NCBI GenBank assembly: GCA_050952465.1
Contig: JBMNKZ010000014.1
Coordinates: 62,001 to 126,000 of the forward strand
Direction: 5' to 3'
Origin: DUPU01 sp050952465
GTDB lineage: Bacteria > Bacillota > Dehalobacteriia > Dehalobacteriales > Dehalobacteriaceae
Length of the DNA stretch: 64,000 nt
Below are positions 33,487 through 41,818 of this stretch, piece after piece. Position 1 is the stretch's first letter. Each line of letters opens with the position of its first letter. A program made the translations under genes and the position numbers. Under the pieces are notes generated by a model. The model did not search any database and was not told where the DNA came from. It saw nothing but the letters and a program-made list of their open reading frames with translations.

Positions 33487-34494
33487 TTACTTGATAATTT
33501 CTTTTGCCTGATCCAAAATCTCCTGGGGTACATTTACACCCATCCGGTCGGCCGCTCCCTGGTTAATCACGATATCAATATCCTTCAGGCTCTCAATGGG
33601 CATTCCGGCAGGGTCTTCTCCATTAATGACCCTTAGAGCCATCTCTCCCGTCTGACGCCCCAATTTATAATAATCAATACCGATTGTTCCCAAGGCTCCT
33701 CCGTCCACCATACCTCTTTCTCCAACGATCAAAGGCAAATCATGCTCTTCAGCAAGAGCCACTACACTGGCTATGGATGAGGCTACCACATTATCCGTCG
33801 GCACATAAATTGCATCTACCTTACCGATTAAGGATTGGGCAATCTGCATAACTTCTGCACTTCCAGTAACAGTTGCTTCTAATATGTTGAGCCCCAATTC
33901 CTTAGCGGCATCTTTAGCAATAGCCACCTGAACCTCAGAATTTACTTCGCTGGAATTATAAATAACTCCAACATTATGGGCAGTAGGGACAATTTTTTTC
34001 AGCAGTTCCAACTGCTCTTTGATGGGTGTCATATCCGTAGTCCCAGTGACATTAGCTCCCGGTCGGTCATTGCTCTCCACTAACTTTGCAGCCACCGGGT
34101 CAGTAACCGCGGTGATTAGGATGGGAATTTCTTTCGTTTCTCCTGCCATAGCAATAGCAGAAGGTGTAGCAATCGCTAAAACCAGATCCATTTGATCCGT
34201 AACAAATTTAGTGCTGATGGTTTTTAAATTGGATTGATCTCCTTGGGCATTTTTATAATCGACAATAAGATTTTTTCCTTCTTGGTATCCATTTTCCGTC
34301 AACACATCTAAGAAACCCTTGCGGGATGCATCAAGAGCTGGATGCTCTACAATTTGAATTACTCCCAGTTTCAATGTATTTTCATCTGCCTCTCCCCCAC
34401 CAGCACTTGCCGTCTCCCCTGTTTTTGTCCCGCATCCTGCCACAAAGACAAAAACTACCATCAAGAAACTAATTAACGAAACTAGTTTTTTCAT
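33487..34494 (-). CDS. ABC transporter substrate-binding lipoprotein (ABC_sub_bind, TrpX-like)
   Basis: 335 residues. Lipobox VFVAGCGTK gives a membrane-anchored lipoprotein. Two periplasmic-binding lobes follow: LGVIQIVEHPALDASRKGFLDVL, VDYKNAQGDQSNLKTISTKFV, VLAIATPSAIAMA, ITAVTDPVAAKLV and GTTDMTPIKEQLELLKKI. This is the PF04392 family. Start ATG 34494, eight bases after AGGAGG; GTG 34497 is possible. The leader upstream holds a hairpin with a U-tract and repeated sequence blocks, so expression is probably controlled by attenuation. Confidence 0.9.
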   Translation of the reverse strand: MKKLVSLISFLMVVFVFVAGCGTKTGETASAGGGEADENTLKLGVIQIVEHPALDASRKGFLDVLTENGYQEGKNLIVDYKNAQGDQSNLKTISTKFVTDQMDLVLAIATPSAIAMAGETKEIPILITAVTDPVAAKLVESNDRPGANVTGTTDMTPIKEQLELLKKIVPTAHNVGVIYNSSEVNSEVQVAIAKDAAKELGLNILEATVTGSAEVMQIAQSLIGKVDAIYVPTDNVVASSIASVVALAEEHDLPLIVGERGMVDGGALGTIGIDYYKLGRQTGEMALRVINGEDPAGMPIESLKDIDIVINQGAADRMGVNVPQEILDQAKEIIK

Positions 34495-34525
34495 CACTTT
34501 TTCCTCCTTTTTTGGTCAGGCGGAG

Positions 34526-34711
34526 AAAATAAAAAACACACCACGCCTGGGTGTGTTCACTTTACACTTATCCCCTGCCGTCCTACCATCCTACACTTTT
34601 TTACTTTGATTAATAAGAAACCTACAAATACAAACCTACCAGCAAAAACAATTTCCTTCCACAAAACACTACCAAACTACCATCCTAAGCACTACTAATC
34701 CTACCATCCTA
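34526..34711 (-). promoter_or_regulatory. Leader of the TrpXYZ-like operon: terminator preceded by repeated AGGATGGTAG blocks
   Basis: On the minus strand the 11-mer TAGGATGGTAG occurs three times (34711-34701, 34687-34677, 34593-34583), among further UAG triplets. Then comes the hairpin AACACACC / GGTGTGTT (34557-34535) followed by TTTTTTATTTT, 30 bases before the gene. No T-box signature (GGAACCGCG) is present. The arrangement looks like an attenuator with repeated protein- or RNA-binding sites; mechanism unknown. Confidence 0.6.
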
Positions 34712-34762
34712 CTTAAAATCATAACTTGAAAATGAGCATCTGTCAACCAATAAATTCAAAAA

Positions 34763-35257
34763 TTAAGATGGTTTTCCGTATAGAATACCTAACAACCCTC
34801 TCCGCCTAAGCACGAAAATTTTATTAAAACCCCATTCCCCTAAAAATGCATCCAGTTCCTCTTCAGAAAACCCCTTTTCGGGGTAACGCTGATTCTTTTC
34901 CTTTACATCAATCAGAAAAAAGCCTCCTGCTTTTAGATTATGATAAACATTAGAGATGATTTCCTTACGCTCTTCTTCCCTTTCAATGATATTAAGAACA
35001 AAATTGGCCAGTACCAGGTCTGCTTCCAAGCAAAAATATGGTATTGCTTGGGATACGATCCCAGGAAGTTGATATCTAGACATTTTATCCTGGATTTTCT
35101 TTAAATGCCTCGGTGTCTCCACTACAATGACTTTAAAACCCAGTTCCTGCAAAAAACGGGCATTTCTAAGATTTCCTGCCCCATAGTCCAGCACCAAATT
35201 TACCTGATGTCTTTTCCAGTAAGGAACCAGAGACTGAACACTGATTGCTGCACCCAT
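34763..35257 (-). CDS. SAM-dependent methyltransferase, class I
   Basis: About 164 residues. The SAM-binding motif I is VLDYGAGNLRNARFLQE (about residues 22-38). The acidic ribose contact is in VIVVETP, and motif IV is LVLANFVLNIIEREEE. Short, single-domain enzyme with no substrate-specific region I can identify. Start placed at the third of three in-frame ATGs (35257), seven bases after GGAGG; ATG 35263 is adjacent to that site. Divergent from the cardiolipin synthase gene. Confidence 0.8.
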   Translation of the reverse strand: MGAAISVQSLVPYWKRHQVNLVLDYGAGNLRNARFLQELGFKVIVVETPRHLKKIQDKMSRYQLPGIVSQAIPYFCLEADLVLANFVLNIIEREEERKEIISNVYHNLKAGGFFLIDVKEKNQRYPEKGFSEEELDAFLGEWGFNKIFVLRRRGLLGILYGKPS

Positions 35258-35394
35258 CATCATACCTCCGAAATCTGAACTTATTTATCTATTCTTTGAA
35301 AAATGACGGGATTTATTAATATTTAACGGCCTACCTAAATGTGCTATAATGTTAAATATATGGTTATTACATGGACTAAAAGGGGAAAGCTTTA

Positions 35395-36858
35395 ATGGCG
35401 CCAATTTATTTCATTTGGCAAAACCTACCACTTTTCATTACCTTTTTGATTATCACCAACTTGATCCTGGCCATAGTAATGGCCCTTTTTGAGCGGAGGA
35501 ATCCCGTCACGACGATGGTCTGGTTGATGGTGATATTTTTCTTTCCCATCATTGGCTTTATCTTATACCTATTTTTAGGACAAGACCTTCGAAAGCGAAA
35601 GCTTTTCATTCTAAAAAGTCAGGAAGAAGACAAATTAATACGCACCATCCGCTATCAAAAAACCCTGTTATATGGCAATCAATATAAGTTCAAAGATCCC
35701 CGGGTACAAGAGTATACTGATATGATTACCCTTAATCTGGCAAGTAGTGCTTCTCCTTTAAGTGAAGATAATACCGTCAAAATTTATACCACGGGAGAAG
35801 AGAAATTTGCCGATCTAAAAGCCTCCATTCGAAATGCCCGAAAATTTATTCACATGGAATACTATATTATCAGAAATGATGCTTTGGGAAGGGAAATAGT
35901 TGAACTCCTAGCCGAAAAAGCCCGTGAAGGCGTAGAAGTAAAATTTCTTTACGACGGCATGGGTGGGATTAGACTGCCGAAAAATTTTTTCGATCCTTTA
36001 ATCCAAGCAGGGGGAAAAGTCGCGGTATTTTATCCGCCCTTTATTCCGAAATTTAACTTACGAGTTAATTATCGGAACCACCGTAAAATTTGCGTTTTTG
36101 ACGGTGTCACCGGATACGTGGGTGGATTTAATATTGGTATAGAATATTTAGGTAAATCCAAAAGGTTTAATTATTGGCGAGATATACATATCAAAATCGA
36201 AGGAAGTGCCGTAAACGAGCTGGCATTTCGTTTTCTTCTAGATTGGCGTTTTGCTTCCGAAGAAGATAATCTAGGTGATATTTACTTTCCTCAACACGAA
36301 GCTAAAGGCAGCACCGCTATTCAAATCGTTTCCAGCGGTCCGGATTCTAAGTGGTTATCTATTCGGGACGCCTATTTAAAAATCATTAACTCTGCCCGTA
36401 ACCATGTCTATATTGAGACACCCTATTTTGTTCCGGATGATGAAATATTGAGTGCCCTAAAAATGGCGACTTTGTCGGGAGTAGACGTTCGGGTGATCCT
36501 TCCTGAAAAACCCGATCATCCCTTTGTTCACTGGGCGGCGATGTCTTATATTGGTGAACTTTTGGAGGCAGGCGTCCGTTTCTTTGCTTATCATAAAGGC
36601 TTTATCCACAGTAAAATGTTTACTTCCGACGGTTTTGTCAGTTCAATTGGCACGGCAAACCTGGATATCCGAAGTTTTCGCGTTAATTTTGAGGTTAATG
36701 CTTTCATATACAATGCAGCCACTGCAGAAAAACTGGACGAAATCTTTATTAAAGATATGTATGACTCCACGGAAATTACTTTAGAAAAATATAATCAGCG
36801 TTCCTTAGGGGCAAAGACTAAGGATGCTATTTGCCGACTCTTATCACCACTTTTATAA
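35395..36858 (+). CDS. cls: Cardiolipin synthase
   Basis: 487 residues. Two N-terminal membrane helices (residues 5-65) are followed by two phospholipase D domains with HKD motifs NHRKICVFDG (about residues 228-237) and HSKMFTSDGF (about residues 403-412). It condenses two phosphatidylglycerols to cardiolipin and glycerol at the membrane. GSTAIQIVSSGPDSKW and YIETPYFVPDDEIL are typical. ATG 35395 with AAAAGGGGAAAG upstream. Monocistronic. Confidence 0.95.
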   Translation: MAPIYFIWQNLPLFITFLIITNLILAIVMALFERRNPVTTMVWLMVIFFFPIIGFILYLFLGQDLRKRKLFILKSQEEDKLIRTIRYQKTLLYGNQYKFKDPRVQEYTDMITLNLASSASPLSEDNTVKIYTTGEEKFADLKASIRNARKFIHMEYYIIRNDALGREIVELLAEKAREGVEVKFLYDGMGGIRLPKNFFDPLIQAGGKVAVFYPPFIPKFNLRVNYRNHRKICVFDGVTGYVGGFNIGIEYLGKSKRFNYWRDIHIKIEGSAVNELAFRFLLDWRFASEEDNLGDIYFPQHEAKGSTAIQIVSSGPDSKWLSIRDAYLKIINSARNHVYIETPYFVPDDEILSALKMATLSGVDVRVILPEKPDHPFVHWAAMSYIGELLEAGVRFFAYHKGFIHSKMFTSDGFVSSIGTANLDIRSFRVNFEVNAFIYNAATAEKLDEIFIKDMYDSTEITLEKYNQRSLGAKTKDAICRLLSPLL

Positions 36859-36864
36859 CGAATC

Positions 36865-36942
36865 GTAGAAAATTTTGTAGAAAAATTTTCTTACCATAAG
36901 GCGTTTCAACGAGAAGGGAGAAAGCAGGAGAATAATCTTTTT
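36865..36942 (+). repeat. Structured repeat type 2, copy 2
   Basis: Same order of blocks as 17423-17497: GTAGAAAATTTT, AAAAATTTTCTTACC, TTTCAACGAG, then a purine stretch and a T-run. It lies between cls and the DUF5685 gene. Its hairpin (GTAGAAAATTTT with AAAATTTTCTTAC) could end the cls transcript. Confidence 0.55.
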
Positions 36943-36960
36943 TCGCGAAGTTTATCGTTT

Positions 36961-37890
36961 ATGTTTGGTTATATTAGATTACACAAAGAAGAATTGAAAA
37001 TCCGAGAGTATTACCATTTCCGGGCTTATTACTGCGGACTCTGCCGGGAGTTGAATAGAAAATACGGCCGCTTAAGTACTTTATTGCTTAATTATGATGT
37101 AACATTTTTAGGCCTTTTTTTATCCTCCTTGACCCGGTGTCCGGAGAAATTTACTCAGAAAAGATGCTTCCTCCACCCGCAAAAAAAGCGGGCTTTTCTG
37201 GTAGATAATAATTGGCTGTCTTATGCTGCCGATATCAATCTCCTCTTAGCCTATCATAATTTACGGGACAATTGGATAGATGATGGCTCAAAAGCAGCTC
37301 TCACCGGATTAACATTATTAAAAAAGGATTATAAAAAAGCCGCTCACCTCCATCCGGCAGTGGATCAGTTAATTCGGGAAAAAACTCAGGAATTATCCCG
37401 ACTGGAAAAAGAAAAAAGCCCCAACATTGATGAAGCAGCAGATACCTTTGCTAAGATTTTGGAAAACATTTGCCCTTTAGATAACTTTTCTCCCTCTATG
37501 GTTAAAGGAATTAAATGGCTGTTTTATAATCTGGGCAAATGGATTTACCTGGTGGATGCTTTAGATGATTTGGAGAAAGACATTAAGAAAGATGAATATA
37601 ATCCCTTTGTTTATGCCTTTCAATACCAGAATGAAGGCTATGAAAAATTTCATCAACGGATCCGACCCCAGGCAGAATTTTTATTAAATTACACCTTAAG
37701 TCAGGTGGCTGAAGCCTATGACTTGTTGGATATCCGAAACAATCGAGGTATTCTAGATAACATCATCTACCTGGGTATAAATAAACAAACCGAGCAGGTA
37801 TTGCATCGAAGGAGTTGTAAAAAACGTGAAGAAAAATTATTACGAAATACTTGGTGTCAGGGAGAATGCCTCCAAGGAAGAAATCCGTAG
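36961..37890 (+). CDS. DUF5685 family protein
   Basis: 309 residues, soluble, helical. The N-terminus MFGYIRLHKEELKIREYYHFRAYYCGLCRELNRKYG with the CGLC pair, and WIYLVDALDDLEKDIKKDEYNPF (acidic DDLEKD), are typical of this clostridial family. The fold resembles the polyprenyl-synthase-like helical bundle, but no function is known. The ATG lacks a strong ribosome site; the start is fixed by the conserved MFGY N-terminus. Overlaps the J-domain gene by 65 bases. Confidence 0.8.
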   Translation: MFGYIRLHKEELKIREYYHFRAYYCGLCRELNRKYGRLSTLLLNYDVTFLGLFLSSLTRCPEKFTQKRCFLHPQKKRAFLVDNNWLSYAADINLLLAYHNLRDNWIDDGSKAALTGLTLLKKDYKKAAHLHPAVDQLIREKTQELSRLEKEKSPNIDEAADTFAKILENICPLDNFSPSMVKGIKWLFYNLGKWIYLVDALDDLEKDIKKDEYNPFVYAFQYQNEGYEKFHQRIRPQAEFLLNYTLSQVAEAYDLLDIRNNRGILDNIIYLGINKQTEQVLHRRSCKKREEKLLRNTWCQGECLQGRNP

Positions 37891-38452
37891 TGCTTACCGA
37901 GAATTGGTGAAAAAGTATCACCCTGATAAATACATGGATAATCCTTTGGCCGATTTAGCCGAGGAAAAGCTTAAGGAAATTAACGAAGCCTATGATTATC
38001 TCATGAACAATGCCCATCAGGAAACCTATACCTCATATCAAGAGCCGTCCAATCAAAGGAAAAGCTATCACAACTATCAAAGGGGTAATGAAGATTTTCA
38101 AAGGGTTAGAAGTTATATCCGCATGGGGAATTATGACGCTGCTTTCAGTCTCCTGCAAACTTTGGAGAGAAATAATGCGGAATGGTATTTTTTAAGCGGT
38201 CTGGTTTCCCTTGGCAAAGGGTGGTATCAGCAAGCGTCCGACCAGATTCAGACTGCCATGCGAATGAGTCCCGGAAATCCGGAATATATAAATGTTTGGA
38301 ATGATATGAACGAAAGAATCTATCATTATCATGGGGCAGCACGTCAAAAAGGCTACCAGCAGAATAATAATCTATGTCAACTTTGTACCTGTCTCTATTG
38401 TTCCGACTGCTGCTGCGAATGTTGCGGAGGAGATTTAATTGAGTGCTGCTAA
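37826..38452 (+). CDS. J-domain protein with Cys-rich C-terminal tail
   Basis: 208 residues. The N-terminal J domain (residues 3-65) has the HPD triad at 32-34 (KKYHPDKYMDNP), which stimulates DnaK ATPase. The middle (residues 85-155) has TPR-like helices (RSYIRMGNYDAAFSLLQTLERNNAEWYFLSGLV). The last 27 residues contain eleven cysteines (CQLCTCLYCSDCCCECC, ECC), possibly a metal-binding or palmitoylation-like anchor. It lacks the Gly/Phe and zinc-finger regions of true DnaJ. Start GTG 37826 with AAGGAG upstream. Confidence 0.87.
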   Translation: MKKNYYEILGVRENASKEEIRSAYRELVKKYHPDKYMDNPLADLAEEKLKEINEAYDYLMNNAHQETYTSYQEPSNQRKSYHNYQRGNEDFQRVRSYIRMGNYDAAFSLLQTLERNNAEWYFLSGLVSLGKGWYQQASDQIQTAMRMSPGNPEYINVWNDMNERIYHYHGAARQKGYQQNNNLCQLCTCLYCSDCCCECCGGDLIECC

Positions 38453-38963
38453 TGAAGGATCGGCTAAAAGAATTGCCCTGAGCGGGATTCTTGCCGCCTG
38501 CTCCCTTTTGACCCTTTTTTTAGCCACCATTCTTCCCACCAATAGAATATTTTTTTATGGCCTAAGCTCCGTTTTTTGTGCCATAATCATTATCGAACAC
38601 GACATCAAAGGGGGAATTCTCTTCTATATTGCTACGTCTTTATTAGCCCTGATACTGATTCCCAATAAACTGCGCTTGATTCCCTATATTATGATATTAG
38701 GCCATTACCCCATCTGGAAAACTTATATCGAAAGAGTCAACCATCTGGGCAAAGAAATTTTCTTAAAGCTTCTGGTGTTAAATCTGACCACCGGGGCTGC
38801 ATACTATGGTTTCACCACGCTTTTTTTAATAAGTGTAGCCCTTCCCATAGATTTACGTCTTGTTTTTCTTATACTCCAGCCAATCTTCATTATCTATGAC
38901 TATGTTTTTACCCTTTTCATCAGTTTTTATCTAAATAAGATTAAACCTTTGATCCAACAGTAA
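38439..38963 (+). CDS. Polytopic membrane protein (174 aa), function unknown
   Basis: Five to six hydrophobic segments over the whole length (LSGILAACSLLTLFLATILP, FFYGLSSVFCAIIII, ILFYIATSLLALILI, FLISVALPIDLRLVFLILQPIFIIYDYVF). The layout is like S-components of ECF transporters or DUF2232-type proteins, but no signature is clear. Start TTG 38439 with GGAGGAG upstream, overlapping the end of the J-domain gene by 14 bases, so it is probably co-translated in a three-gene unit. Confidence 0.75.
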   Translation: MSAANEGSAKRIALSGILAACSLLTLFLATILPTNRIFFYGLSSVFCAIIIIEHDIKGGILFYIATSLLALILIPNKLRLIPYIMILGHYPIWKTYIERVNHLGKEIFLKLLVLNLTTGAAYYGFTTLFLISVALPIDLRLVFLILQPIFIIYDYVFTLFISFYLNKIKPLIQQ

Positions 38964-38996
38964 ACCCTGAAAAAGGAACGTAAAAATGGGTTAATG

Positions 38997-39941
38997 TTAG
39001 CTCACAAGCAATACGATACCCGGAATAGTGAATATACTTAAAATAGTGCTGACAAAAATTAGTTTGGAAGCTAATTGATAATCATTACCGTACTTTGTAG
39101 CCAATATGGAGGTCAATGCCGCCACAGGCATGGATGCATAAAGCACGGGAATTTGCACCAGATATCCCTCACAATTAATTATTTTTAGGAAAATTAGCAC
39201 CGTTAGCGGCAAAAGAACCAGCTTTTCTACACTACATAAAATGATTTTCAGATCTTGGAAAATAATTTTAATATTAAGATCTCCCAAAATCGACCCAATA
39301 AAAATCATCGCCAGGGGAGTAGTAAGACCGCCTAATAAGTGTAAAACATCATTAGCTACCAAGGGTAATTCCATAGATGTAGCGAGAAGGAAGAAACCAA
39401 TACATACAGCAATGATACTGGGATTTATTATTTTCTTTAGCATAGAAACCCCGGAAAACGAATTTTGTTCTACTTCAGGTGATCTATGCGGGCGACTCAT
39501 TACAACAACTCCAAAAGTCCACAAAAATATCGGGTTAATTACATCACAAAGAGCCATAAAAAACAAACCCTGTTCTCCAAAAACCGCGTAAGCAACAGGG
39601 TAACCCATGAAGCTGGTATTTCCAAAGACCAGGCTAAATTGGAAAATGTCCCTGGTGGTTCCGTCTATCCGAAATAATTTTACTGATAAATAGGAAGCTA
39701 AAACAAAAAAGACATATATGAAAAAAGATATAATCAATAACTGGATACTCTCTATCAGCAGTTTTGGGGAGAAAGTTATACTATTTAATGAAACAATAAT
39801 CATGGAAGGAACTGTTACATTAACCAAAAGGCTGCTGATATCCTGATTCATATTATTGCTAATGAGCTTCTTTTTTTTGCAGATAAAACCAACAGAAATT
39901 AAGGAAAAAAGGATCATTACTTGGATAATTAAATTTGACAT
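38997..39941 (-). CDS. AEC family transporter (auxin efflux carrier-like)
   Basis: 314 residues from ATG 39941, the usual length. About ten membrane helices in two inverted halves: LIIQVMILFSLISVGFICKKKKL, NVTVPSMIIVSLNSI, FGNTSFMGYPVAYAVFGEQGLF (the conserved NTSFMGYP-type helix break), GLTTPLAMIFIGSILGD and MPVAALTSILATKYGND. Bacterial AEC proteins export or take up organic acids such as malate. An in-frame start at 40004 would add 21 polar residues without ribosome site. Substrate unknown. Confidence 0.87.
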   Translation of the reverse strand: MSNLIIQVMILFSLISVGFICKKKKLISNNMNQDISSLLVNVTVPSMIIVSLNSITFSPKLLIESIQLLIISFFIYVFFVLASYLSVKLFRIDGTTRDIFQFSLVFGNTSFMGYPVAYAVFGEQGLFFMALCDVINPIFLWTFGVVVMSRPHRSPEVEQNSFSGVSMLKKIINPSIIAVCIGFFLLATSMELPLVANDVLHLLGGLTTPLAMIFIGSILGDLNIKIIFQDLKIILCSVEKLVLLPLTVLIFLKIINCEGYLVQIPVLYASMPVAALTSILATKYGNDYQLASKLIFVSTILSIFTIPGIVLLVS

Positions 39942-40168
39942 AATTTTTGTGCTCTTTTCTTCTTGTGTTTTAGTTTGTGCTTGTCTGAATTTGATATTCT
40001 CCAATTATACTATACTTCCTTCTCCCGATGTTAGCAAAATCCCTTCTTATGTACTGCCTTACCTGTTTTCTCCAATATCTAGGCTAGGAAATCTATGAAA
40101 CTGTATGAAAAGTGCAAAATATCGAATACTAATAGATATATCCTGATCATACTCTTTAAGGTGAAAAG

Positions 40169-41521
40169 ATGAACCCTCATGAAATTTATCATCGAATTTT
40201 GGTCAACCTGGCTCGCCATATCCGGGAAAGAGATACCAAGGACAAAGAGCGGCTAATCCGAGGCATTGTTTCGGAATGTCTTCCAGAGAAAAAAGAGGAT
40301 CAGAAAATATACCGTCAGGTAGAAAAACAGTTAGACTATCTCCTAAAAGAAGACAAAGATGATCCTCCTCTAATCGATTTCATCGAAGAAATGTGCCAAG
40401 AATGTGAGACATCCGCCCAGCATCCCTGTACCGACGCCTGCCCCACAGGAGCTATTTCATGCAGTGACGGAATACATCATATCAACCGAGATCTTTGTGT
40501 GGAATGCGGCAGATGCATTAATACTTGCATTTCCGGAGCAATCGTTGCCCGCTCTGAATTTGCCCAAGTTGCCACCATGCTTTATGATAGCAGTATGAAA
40601 CCGGTTTATGCCATTCTCGCTCCCTCCTTTGTCGGTCAGTTTGGCCAGGAGGTGACTCCGGAAATCTTTAAATCAGCCCTCCGGTCAATGGGCTTTACCG
40701 AGGTTTTTGAAGTAGCCTTGGCTGCAGATATTACTACCTTATATGAGGCTGAAGAATTCTGCCAACGCATGGAACGGGGAGAAACGTTTATGATCACATC
40801 CTGCTGTTGCCCGGCTTTTATTAAATTTATTGAAAAAATTCGCCCTAAGGTGGCCAATTTAGTTTCCCCTACAGTCTCCCCCATGATTGCCATGGGAAAA
40901 ATGTTAAAAGAAAGAGAAAAAAACGCCCGAGTGGTCTTTATCGGGCCCTGCATCGCCAAAAAAAATGAAGCAAAAAGACCGGATCTTGCTCCCGCAGTTG
41001 ACTGTGTTTTAACATTTAAAGAAACCAAAGCCCTCTTAGAAGCGGCAGAAATTAAACTAGACGGTTCCTTGGGAAGATTGGAAATAAACGATGCCTCTCA
41101 TGATGGGCGGATCTATGCTCATACCGGAGGTGTCACCGAAGCCATCACCAGAGCAGTGAAAACAAACAATATTAAGCTTAAGATAAAACCGGTAAAAGGC
41201 AACGGTTTAAAACAATGCGGGGAGCTTTTAGAGAAAATCGAGAAAGGCAAAATTGATGCAAATTTCATGGAAGGAATGGGATGTCCCGGCGGATGTGTAG
41301 GCGGACCCGGAACCATCATTAAGATAGAGGAAGCCGCCCCATACGTGAAAGAATTTGCTGAACGCTCAAAACATTTCGCCGCAGGCGATAATCCTACCGC
41401 TCATGAATGGATGGAGGACTATTATAAAATTGCCGATACCTTATCGAAGAAAATGTCAATGCAGGCTAAACAGAATACTGATGGGAACTATCATCAGCAG
41501 CCTGGAGAATTTTTGTCATAG
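40169..41521 (+). CDS. [FeFe] hydrogenase, group B type
   Basis: 450 residues. Residues 80-130 carry two [4Fe-4S] ferredoxin motifs (CQECETSAQHPCTDACPTGAI; CVECGRCINTCISGA). The H-cluster domain follows with all three signatures in variant form: L1 TSCCCPAFIKFIE, L2 GPCIAKKNEAKRPD, L3 FMEGMGCPGGCVGGPG. The L1/L2 variants (TSCCCPAF, PCIAKK) fit group B rather than the prototypical TSCCPAW / MPCTAKK. It reversibly reduces protons with ferredoxin. Monomeric, without partner subunits or maturation genes nearby. Start ATG 40169 after AAGGTGA. Confidence 0.9.
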   Translation: MNPHEIYHRILVNLARHIRERDTKDKERLIRGIVSECLPEKKEDQKIYRQVEKQLDYLLKEDKDDPPLIDFIEEMCQECETSAQHPCTDACPTGAISCSDGIHHINRDLCVECGRCINTCISGAIVARSEFAQVATMLYDSSMKPVYAILAPSFVGQFGQEVTPEIFKSALRSMGFTEVFEVALAADITTLYEAEEFCQRMERGETFMITSCCCPAFIKFIEKIRPKVANLVSPTVSPMIAMGKMLKEREKNARVVFIGPCIAKKNEAKRPDLAPAVDCVLTFKETKALLEAAEIKLDGSLGRLEINDASHDGRIYAHTGGVTEAITRAVKTNNIKLKIKPVKGNGLKQCGELLEKIEKGKIDANFMEGMGCPGGCVGGPGTIIKIEEAAPYVKEFAERSKHFAAGDNPTAHEWMEDYYKIADTLSKKMSMQAKQNTDGNYHQQPGEFLS

Positions 41522-41778
41522 AGATGATGGGATTCAGAGAAATCCTTTATTAATTCTTCTTTTGCCCTACGGGGCAATTTCTTGATATAGTACTCTCTTT
41601 TCATGGCTTCTTCCCTGGAGGAAAATTCCTCATAATATTTCAAAACCACAGGAGTCCGACCCCGGGTATATTTTGCTCCTTTTCCCTGGTTATGTTCCTG
41701 GATTCTTTTTTCCAGATCCGTTGTCCATCCTGTATAAAAAGTGCCGTCACAACACTGAATAATATAAGTATAATTCAT
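41494..41778 (-). CDS. GIY-YIG nuclease family protein (YhbQ/YazA-like)
   Basis: 94 residues with the UvrC-type GIY-YIG fold. YTYIIQCCDGTFYTGWTTDLEKRIQEHN contains the catalytic Tyr pair and Arg, and SREEAMKREYYIKKL contains the catalytic Glu. Stand-alone small members act on DNA in repair or stress, but the target is not known. ATG 41778 with GAGGATAAAGG upstream. Its 3' end overlaps the end of the hydrogenase gene by 28 bases (convergent). Confidence 0.92.
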   Translation of the reverse strand: MNYTYIIQCCDGTFYTGWTTDLEKRIQEHNQGKGAKYTRGRTPVVLKYYEEFSSREEAMKREYYIKKLPRRAKEELIKDFSESHHLYDKNSPGC

Positions 41779-41818
41779 CCTTTATCCTCAAAATTGACTG
41801 ATTGATTTTTTGTCTAAT

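Noticed and set aside
34580..34711. Assigning the UAG-rich leader repeats to TRAP
   Set aside because: Triplet spacing is irregular (0-5 bases) and too few triplets are evenly arranged; kept as an open finding instead.
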